64,000 bases of DNA from Richelia sp. CSU_2_1 (lineage in GTDB: Bacteria > Cyanobacteriota > Cyanobacteriia > Cyanobacteriales > Microcoleaceae): NCBI GenBank assembly GCA_012034575.1, contig JAAUPF010000008.1, forward strand, positions 1 to 64,000, written 5' to 3'. Below, in pieces: positions 58,391 to 64,000 of this stretch (its first letter is position 1; every line of letters starts with the position of its first letter). The notes beneath the pieces were generated by a model, which saw nothing but the letters and a program-made list of their open reading frames with translations, had not been told where the DNA came from and ran no database searches. Both the position numbers and the translations under genes were made by a program.

Positions 58391-58516
58391 TCAAGTTTGC
58401 TTGTTCAAAAAGTTTTGAACTTGTCTCAGAGCGACTGCACCGATGTTGTACACAGCCCAGCCGCCGGCCAAGATTAGGGGTAGCAAAACTATCACTATGC
58501 GGAAGTCAAAATCCAT
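58391..58516 (-). CDS. psbY: Photosystem II protein Y
   Basis: A 41-residue frame starting MDFDFRIVIVLLPLILAGGW, AVYNIGAVALRQVQNFLNKQ. One membrane helix followed by a basic amphipathic end, as in cyanobacterial PsbY (WA-YNI-A-ALRQ pattern). The ATG at 58516 has GGAGGAG 5-11 bases upstream. A strong hairpin follows downstream. PsbY is a small subunit near cytochrome b559 of photosystem II. Confidence 0.9.
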   Translation of the reverse strand: MDFDFRIVIVLLPLILAGGWAVYNIGAVALRQVQNFLNKQT

Positions 58517-58859
58517 TGGTTCTCCTCCTAAAGTTTTTTAACGATTTCTCATAATCTATTTGTATCTCATTTTGGCATCATTCTCTAGACTGTATTTGGA
58601 GAAAGCGCTACGCCCGCTTGGGTCGATCGGCAGCTATGGCAAGCGCCAGGACAGTCAGGACTTTGGTAATTTAGGACTGACGCAAAAAAACTCGGTTTCT
58701 GGCAAAATCGTCGCTGCGATGTGAAAGTTTTGACGCATTAACCGGGTTTTTGACCCCTCGCGCGTCCGGAACTGTAATTGCTGAAACCTCGGCTCTGTAA
58801 GGATCTGATTCCTGCTAGATCGAGAGCGCCCCGCAGCGCCACCTCTAGAAAATTTAGAT
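58517..58859. other. Intergenic region without a recognised gene
   Basis: Holds the psbY promoter region and an AAACTCGGTTTCTGG / AACCGGGTTTTTGA repeat arm pair near 58688-58760. No gene seen. Confidence 0.5.
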
Positions 58860-59621
58860 CTATCGCCCGACAATCATTTTGGCAATCCCTTCCACTACCT
58901 GAGTTAGGGGATCGGTGGGGAAGTTCAGAGCAAAAACTCCTTTACTCGCCAGCAGCATCATTTTGTCGCTGTGGGGTAGCACCCCAGCAACAGGAATGCC
59001 GTAGATACTTTCTGCTTGCTGCTTCAAATCGTCGAAATCCAGGGATTCGGGAGCTTTGTTGATCGTCATCAATATTTTCGGCACTTCTAATTTGCGAGCG
59101 ACATCTACCGTGACAGCCGTTCCCTGAAAATCTTGTTGATCCGGACGCAGGATCAACAGCAGGATGTCGGAGATGGTAATGCTCAGAAGAGTTTCTTCGT
59201 TGAGGCCCGGGTGAGTGTCGATAAATAAATAGTCTAAATCCAGAACATCGATCAGTTCTTGAAAGCCGTCGGTGAGCAGCCCCACATCGTAGCCTTCGCG
59301 CAAAACTCGCGCGATCTCGCCTGCTTTAATGCTGGAGGGGATCAGGTAAAGGCTGCCCTTACCGCCTAGTTTTGGCAGTTGAGAACTGACATTGTAGGCC
59401 GCATCGGCGATCGCGCAGCGACCCCACAGGTAATCGTTGAGACAGCGCTCCATGTTGTTTTCGCTGAAGCCGAACAGTACGTGAATGCCGGGGGATTGAA
59501 TGTCTGTGTCTACAATAGCGACCCGATTTCCACCGCGAGCAATAATCGATGCCAGATTTGCAGTCGTGTTCGATTTGCCGGTGCCGCCCCGGTAGGAGTG
59601 GACAGAAATGATTTTTGACAT
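58860..59621 (-). CDS. ParA/MinD-type ATPase
   Basis: 253 residues from ATG 59621. Deviant Walker A HSYRGGTGKSNTTANLA, switch I-like IVDTDIQSPGIHVLFG and Walker B YLFIDTHPGLNEETLLS. Such ATPases position plasmids, chromosomes or protein complexes. No parB-like or minE gene is adjacent. The CHASE2 gene upstream on the same strand ends about 160 bases before it, so they may be co-transcribed. Confidence 0.9.
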   Translation of the reverse strand: MSKIISVHSYRGGTGKSNTTANLASIIARGGNRVAIVDTDIQSPGIHVLFGFSENNMERCLNDYLWGRCAIADAAYNVSSQLPKLGGKGSLYLIPSSIKAGEIARVLREGYDVGLLTDGFQELIDVLDLDYLFIDTHPGLNEETLLSITISDILLLILRPDQQDFQGTAVTVDVARKLEVPKILMTINKAPESLDFDDLKQQAESIYGIPVAGVLPHSDKMMLLASKGVFALNFPTDPLTQVVEGIAKMIVGR

Positions 59622-59781
59622 GATGTACGCAGGAGGCAAAATATAGAGTATCCGAGTGTTCGAGGGGAATATTTTCTCCGAATGTATAAAGTATAGTGGG
59701 CAATTTCGCGCCTGTTAAATGCGCGACAACTTATCAATTATGCTCATTAATTGTGCTCAAATTCTTGATGCTGTGGAGTTG

Positions 59782-61650
59782 TCAATCCTCCGTCTCCGGT
59801 AAATCCTGGCTCTTGCGAGCTTCCCTCTTGGCTGCTTCTCTGCGTTCCCGGATCTTTTGGGCTTTGGCTTGCAACGATCGCTCTAAGTCCTCATCGGGCT
59901 GAGTTTCGCCAGAACTAGGACTGCCGTTGGTGTTCGTTGGGACATCAGTTTGAGGGTGGTTCGATCGGACGAGAGGACTGCGATGTTTGTATTCCTTGGC
60001 TTTTTGGTGCAACTGAGCTAAGTAATCCTCTGGCATACTTTGTGTCTTTGAGGAATCGGAGGAACCGACAGTTGCTGGTGAGAAATCCTCTGGCAGACTT
60101 TGTGTCTTTGCGAGTTCTGGTGAGAGATCCTCTGGCGAAGTTTGTGCCTTTGAGGGTTCTGGTGAACCGACATTTAATTCTGGGATTTGGTACGGTTCTG
60201 TTGCAGGGGCTTCTTTGTGGGAAGTTTTGAATTCTTCTCTAACTTTCTTTAATTTCTCGATCGATGCTTTGTTGAGGACTTCTTCAACTTCGTCATCTTT
60301 TTGCTGTTCGTTAATTTCAATTTTGAAGACTTGTTTTACCTTCTTACTAATTGCTTGCCCGTATGCAGATTTGTTGAACCTGTCTGCGGAAACGATGCTG
60401 CTACCGGTGACGATTAATGCTAAGCTCGGTGCGACTGCAGGCAACCACCCTCCCGACAGAAAAATCCCGAAACTGATACCGCAGCATACTCCCAGCATAG
60501 CTAAATATGCTAGCGCCAAGCGCGCGGGGTGCGCGATCCGCCAAGCCAATGTACCCCCCACGATCGACCATCCCGAAATCCACAGGATTTCTGCCCATTC
60601 CGGCCAAAACCAAAATAACGGTCGCTGGTCTAAAACAGCACTCAAAAGTTGGCTGACTACTTGCGCGTGAGCAACTATACCGGGCATGAATTGGTTCTTT
60701 TGTTTGCCAGCACTGTAGGGCGTATAAAACAAATCTTTGACGGTTTCTGTGGTGTAACCGATGAGAACTATTTTATCTTTGACTAAATTCGGGTCAATTT
60801 TACCTTCTAAAACATCTGTAAGCCTGACTTGGTTTGCTGGTTGGCGTCGGGAACGGTAATTAATCAATACTTGATATCCCCTGACATCGGCATTTTTGTA
60901 TCCTCCCTCATTATCTGCTAATTGTTTGATTTGAGTTGAACCCAGCCATAAAGATTGGTTGGCATCGAGTTTGGGGTTGATTCCTTCAGATTGCAAGTAG
61001 CGGAGCGCGAGTCGGAGGTTGAAGGAAAATAATACTTCAGAACTGTCGTTGCAGGGATGTTTTTCGCTGGGATTTACGTCAATTGCCGGTGGTTTCATAA
61101 ATAATAAAGCCCTGCGCAGTATGCCGCCCCGATCGACTGAAAAGTCTGCAAATCCAAAGCTGTCTTTTGAGATGCCAGGGGGAGGGGGAGAACCGGGATT
61201 GTCCGTACTGCCGTCGGTGACTAAACACACGCCGATAATCCGATCGCTTTTTTGTAAAAGTGCAGTTAATTCGCTGCGGCCTTCTCCTTGAGGTACATCT
61301 CGCAGGATATCTAAGCCGATGACTCGCGGCTGCATTGCTTCTAGTTTTTGTAAGATTTCAGCTATTTTGCCGTCGGATATCGGCCACTGTCGCAGTCTCT
61401 GAATGTCTGATTCGGTGATGCCAACAATTAGCAAGCGCGGATCGGGACTTTCGTCGGGACGCAACCTCAGCATCAAGTCGTAAGCGCTTAATTCTGCTGA
61501 TTCGAGTATTCCTACCTGTCTGACGGCAATTAACGGTACGGTGACAACGGCGCTAGCAATCAGTACGATTCTGGCAAATGCTAGGGATGGTTTGAACAGT
61601 TTGCCCAATTGCGTTCGGACCGATCGAATTTTGTCGGAGAATTTACTCAT
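59782..61650 (-). CDS. CHASE2-domain membrane protein with repetitive tail
   Basis: 622 residues. TM helix about 24-44, then an extracytoplasmic CHASE2 domain (about 45-365: SAYDLMLRLRPDESPDPRLL, VIGLDILRDVPQGEG, KIVLIGYTTETVKDLFYTPY). Three further helices follow (about 370-450). Unlike CHASE2 kinases or cyclases, no catalytic domain follows: the tail has diverged SPEDLSPELAKTQSLPEDFS-type repeats and ends in a charged helix (KIRERREAAKREARK). It probably senses an external signal and acts through protein contacts. Confidence 0.88.
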   Translation of the reverse strand: MSKFSDKIRSVRTQLGKLFKPSLAFARIVLIASAVVTVPLIAVRQVGILESAELSAYDLMLRLRPDESPDPRLLIVGITESDIQRLRQWPISDGKIAEILQKLEAMQPRVIGLDILRDVPQGEGRSELTALLQKSDRIIGVCLVTDGSTDNPGSPPPPGISKDSFGFADFSVDRGGILRRALLFMKPPAIDVNPSEKHPCNDSSEVLFSFNLRLALRYLQSEGINPKLDANQSLWLGSTQIKQLADNEGGYKNADVRGYQVLINYRSRRQPANQVRLTDVLEGKIDPNLVKDKIVLIGYTTETVKDLFYTPYSAGKQKNQFMPGIVAHAQVVSQLLSAVLDQRPLFWFWPEWAEILWISGWSIVGGTLAWRIAHPARLALAYLAMLGVCCGISFGIFLSGGWLPAVAPSLALIVTGSSIVSADRFNKSAYGQAISKKVKQVFKIEINEQQKDDEVEEVLNKASIEKLKKVREEFKTSHKEAPATEPYQIPELNVGSPEPSKAQTSPEDLSPELAKTQSLPEDFSPATVGSSDSSKTQSMPEDYLAQLHQKAKEYKHRSPLVRSNHPQTDVPTNTNGSPSSGETQPDEDLERSLQAKAQKIRERREAAKREARKSQDLPETED

Positions 61651-61904
61651 AGTGTAGTACCGATATAATTTTCACTGAATTTTTTAGTAGCAGATACTTT
61701 AAGCCCAGATACAGTTAAGCTTCTTGCTGTGCGACAGCAACCCAGAGCGATCGACCTTCTCTATCTTAGAACAGCCGCCCGCTTTGACCGCTGGTAACAA
61801 AATTTTACAGTCGGCTGCTGGGAGTGCGTGCTGCTGCCTTGGCGTGTCCGACAGCTAAATTTTACCGATCGAGAGCGCACTTGCCGATCCAATTTAACTG
61901 AACA

Positions 61905-62510
61905 GGCGGGAAGTCCCCCGCCCAGCGCGTACTCACGCCGGGTGGTGAAATGAAAACCTGGGGAGGAGACGAGCTTTCATCCCTTGGTTGACAGTACGTT
62001 GACAGTGATCTTATGAAAATTTATAATCTATAGTAAAAAGTTTAGGGCAAATCGCTCTAAATTCATTGTTACCTCAACTAAAAAAACAAGAAGAAACCTC
62101 ATGGTTAGCTGATTGTTACAGTCAGGTACTGCAAGCTACTACTCTCAACCTAGTAACCGCTTATAAAAACTTCTTTGCTCTTAGAGCTAGCTTCCCTAGA
62201 TTCAAATCAAGGAAAGGTAAGCAGTCCGTCCAATACCCTCAAAACGTCAAGCTCTTAGCTAATAATGTTATTAAGATCCCAGGTGGAATCGGCGAGGTAA
62301 AAGCTGAGTTACAAAAACAAATTGAGGGACAAGTAAAGACAGTTAACATTAGCAAAACTCCGACAGGTAAATACTTCGCGTCAATCCTAGTTGAGAGTGA
62401 GGTAGATCGCCCAACAGTTTCAACGGTCGGCAATGTGCTAGGGATAGATTTAGGAGTCAAAGATTTTGCGGTAACTCATAATGTGTTATTGATAGATTGG
62501 GTATAAGTCT
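61905..62510 (+). mobile_element. Truncated IS200/IS605-type element
   Basis: Left-end-like hairpin GGCGGGAAGTCCCCCGCCC at about 61909-61926, followed by noncoding sequence and a TnpB fragment. No right end with TCAC/TCAA is visible before the DUF928 gene. Confidence 0.55.
62027..62506 (+). pseudogene. Internal fragment of tnpB
   Basis: Open from about 62027: LLPQLKKQEETSWLADCYSQ, FPRFKSRKGKQSVQYPQNVK, then VGNVLGIDLGVKDFAVTHN with the first RuvC Asp, and an early stop (LLIDWV). The first ~40 residues and everything after RuvC motif I are missing. It differs in sequence from the tnpB at 33263-34645, so it is a separate old insertion. Confidence 0.88.
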
Positions 62511-62599
62511 CGGAACCTGCCGAGGCTAGCTACTCGAAAATATTTTTTGCCTGCAGGGAGCATCTGTGTTTGGAACATTATATTGAAAGACACCAAAAG

Positions 62600-63340
62600 A
62601 TGAAACACTTTCTACATTTTGCTCTGCTGCCTGCGGCTGTATCCGCCATCGCCGCAGTTGTCGCTAGTTTGCCTGCCCCCGTACTGGCCCAATCGCAGCC
62701 AATTCTGCTCAGTCAAAACGTGAATTTTCGACCTCCCGACGTAACGGCCCCAGACAACAGGCAAGGGGGAACTCATCGGGGCGCTAAGTTGTGTCCGGCC
62801 GGTTTATCTATTACTCCTTTGATACCTGAGAGTAATATCGGTTTAACATTAGCAGAATCTCCCACATTTTTTGTTTACGTTCCTCAAACTGAGGCGGAAA
62901 TAGAGTTTGTTTTGCTAACAGAAAATGGAACGGAAATTGTCTACGAAACTGCATTTAAAGTTGACAAACCGGGAATTGTGGGAGTTACCGTTCCTGCTAC
63001 TAGCGACAACAAAAAGTCTATTGAGGTTGGCAAGCGATACGAGTGGTCGTTTTCTATGGTTTGCGACCCTCAAGATCGATCGGCCGATGTGGTCGTTCAA
63101 GGGCTAGTCCAGCGCATAGAACCGCAGTCCAATCTCAAGCAGGATTTGGAAAATACCGACGCGATGTCAAGGCTGAATGTTTATGCTAAAAATGGAATTT
63201 GGTACGAAACTCTTGCTACTTTAGCCGAACTGCGGCGCAAGTCTCCCGACAACCAGACGCTAGCAGCGGAGTGGACGAAATTGTTGCAGTCGCAAGGGCT
63301 GGATTCGATCGCAGCTCAACCGCTGATTCAGCCTCTCTAG
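62600..63340 (+). CDS. DUF928 exported protein
   Basis: 246 residues from ATG 62600. Signal peptide MKHFLHFALLPAAVSAIAAV, ending APVLAQ. The domain has RGAKLCPAGLSITPLIPESN, TLAESPTFFVYVP, YETAFKVDKPGIVGVTVP and YEWSFSMVCDP, typical of DUF928. These cyanobacterial proteins often lie near CHASE2 and CHAT genes. A beta-sandwich-like periplasmic role is inferred. A second copy follows at 63798. Confidence 0.88.
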   Translation: MKHFLHFALLPAAVSAIAAVVASLPAPVLAQSQPILLSQNVNFRPPDVTAPDNRQGGTHRGAKLCPAGLSITPLIPESNIGLTLAESPTFFVYVPQTEAEIEFVLLTENGTEIVYETAFKVDKPGIVGVTVPATSDNKKSIEVGKRYEWSFSMVCDPQDRSADVVVQGLVQRIEPQSNLKQDLENTDAMSRLNVYAKNGIWYETLATLAELRRKSPDNQTLAAEWTKLLQSQGLDSIAAQPLIQPL

Positions 63341-63354
63341 TGCTAGCTGTATCC

Positions 63355-63797
63355 CAGGGTGTTGTCTTTGCTCGTCTGATGTGAAGGCTAACTAATTTCC
63401 CCAGTTGCAGCAAGGGTTTTACTCGGTTTAGGACTTGCGATCGACCGCTGCTTGCGAAAAATCTTAATTCGGTAGTGAAGCAGCTACAAAGAAACGGAAT
63501 TCCGATTCTGCGCGCAAGTCTTATCGCGATTAAAAGTAGAGTAAAATCTACAAATTGGAAAAAACATGAAACGCTTTATTTAAGGCTTGGTCTTTACCCG
63601 ATCTGATGCGAAGGTTGACAAATTTCCCAGATTGCAGTAAAGAGTTTAACATCCCTAAAACTTGCGATCGCCCACCTCCGACAAAAAATCAGAGTTTGGC
63701 AGCAAAGTATCTAGGCAGAAACCCGGTTTTTAACTCCCCGCGCACAAGTCCTGTCCGGGCTAAAAGTAGAGTAATATCTCTACAAAGAGGAGAAAAA
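63355..63797 (+). repeat. Diverged tandem copy of the DUF928 leader region
   Basis: Two about 215-base units. Unit 1 (about 63365-63583) ends at ATG 63566 in ATGAAACGCTTTATTTAA, a start that stops after five codons. Unit 2 (about 63590-63810) ends at the ATG of the next DUF928 gene. Matching steps include CTGATGYGAAGG, TTTCCCAGWTTGCAGYAA, ACTTGCGATCGMCC and AAAAGTAGAGTAA. Confidence 0.75.
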
Positions 63798-64000
63798 ATG
63801 AAACGTTTTCTACATTTTGCCGTTGTTTCAGCGGCGCTATCTACTACCACTATTCTATCCTGTTTTCCGGCACCGTTGCTGGCAGGAACTGTGCCAATTC
63901 TCGTCAGTCAAAATGTGAATTTTCGACCTCCAGATGTCGGTGCTCCTGACAACAGGCAAGGGGCGACACATCGAGGTGAAGCCTGTCCGAAAGAGCTATC
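63798..64000 (+). CDS. DUF928 exported protein, partial (runs off window)
   Basis: The first 67 residues are in the window: MKRFLHFAVVSAALSTTTIL signal peptide, then QNVNFRPPDVGAPDNRQGAT and HRGEACPKEL. The same QNVNFRPPDV and DNRQG steps are in the first copy, so this is a tandem duplicate. GAGGAGA precedes ATG 63798. Confidence 0.9.
   Translation, partial: MKRFLHFAVVSAALSTTTILSCFPAPLLAGTVPILVSQNVNFRPPDVGAPDNRQGATHRGEACPKEL

Overview
The window is chromosomal DNA of a cyanobacterium. It carries photosystem genes (psaE, psbY), the NDH-1 subunit gene ndhO, an NblB-type phycobilisome HEAT protein, a histidine kinase with a cyanobacteriochrome-like GAF domain, and a very high density of the HIP1 octamer GCGATCGC and its CGATCG core. 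The many 7-bp short tandem repeats, Uma2 proteins, CHASE2/DUF928 genes and IS200/IS605-type TnpB elements suggest a large-genome filamentous (Oscillatoria/Microcoleus-like) strain; this placement is inference.

Layout. 1-4.7 kb: two small unknown genes, a NarK-type nitrate transporter remnant, an OmpR-type two-component pair and a cupin. 4.9-7.0 kb: a thiol-redox cluster (exported thioredoxin with Cys repeats, CcdA, cytoplasmic thioredoxin). 7.1-16.5 kb: aldo/keto reductase, exported GH10-like hydrolase, NDH-2-like flavoprotein, a DNA methyltransferase with a restriction-enzyme remnant, a class I amidotransferase and a frame-broken ArnT-like glycosyltransferase. 16.6-18.5 kb: a small toxin/antitoxin-like zone (DUF4926/DUF6883 pair, lone Phd-like antitoxin, YefM with a broken YoeB). 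18.6-32.8 kb: Ser/Thr kinase, asnS, several small genes, a VioB/ferritin-like protein, an anti-sigma ATPase, alpha/beta hydrolase, FkbM methyltransferase, [2Fe-2S] protein, CBS protein and NblB, then tRNA-Arg. 33.2-34.9 kb: a TnpB element. 35-48.6 kb: MATE transporter, acnB, a PAS/GAF/GGDEF/EAL protein and a 1519-residue sensor kinase. 49.5-58.5 kb: mdh, ndhO, a deleted TnpB element, psaE-mutM, a RibD-type reductase, RsuA-family pseudouridine synthase with an overlapping RodZ-like gene, malQ and psbY. 58.9-64 kb: a ParA/MinD-type ATPase, a CHASE2 membrane protein, a truncated TnpB and tandem DUF928 genes running off the end.

Two features cut across the window. First, heptamer tandem repeats (TTACCAA, TTGACAG, GATTTTA, GGAAGAR) fill intergenic regions and also lie inside reading frames, where they or related repeats encode extra protein segments in an NDH-2-like enzyme, an EAL domain and MutM. 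Second, seven genes contain nine apparent single-base frame breaks, several in homopolymers. These may be real mutations, switchable tracts or assembly errors, and sequence alone cannot decide. I did not find a convincing entirely new multi-gene defence or biosynthetic system. The strongest leads are the repeat-in-gene pattern, the DXCF-type photoreceptor kinase, the methyltransferase with a decayed endonuclease partner, the thiol relay and the CHASE2/ParA/DUF928 neighbourhood.
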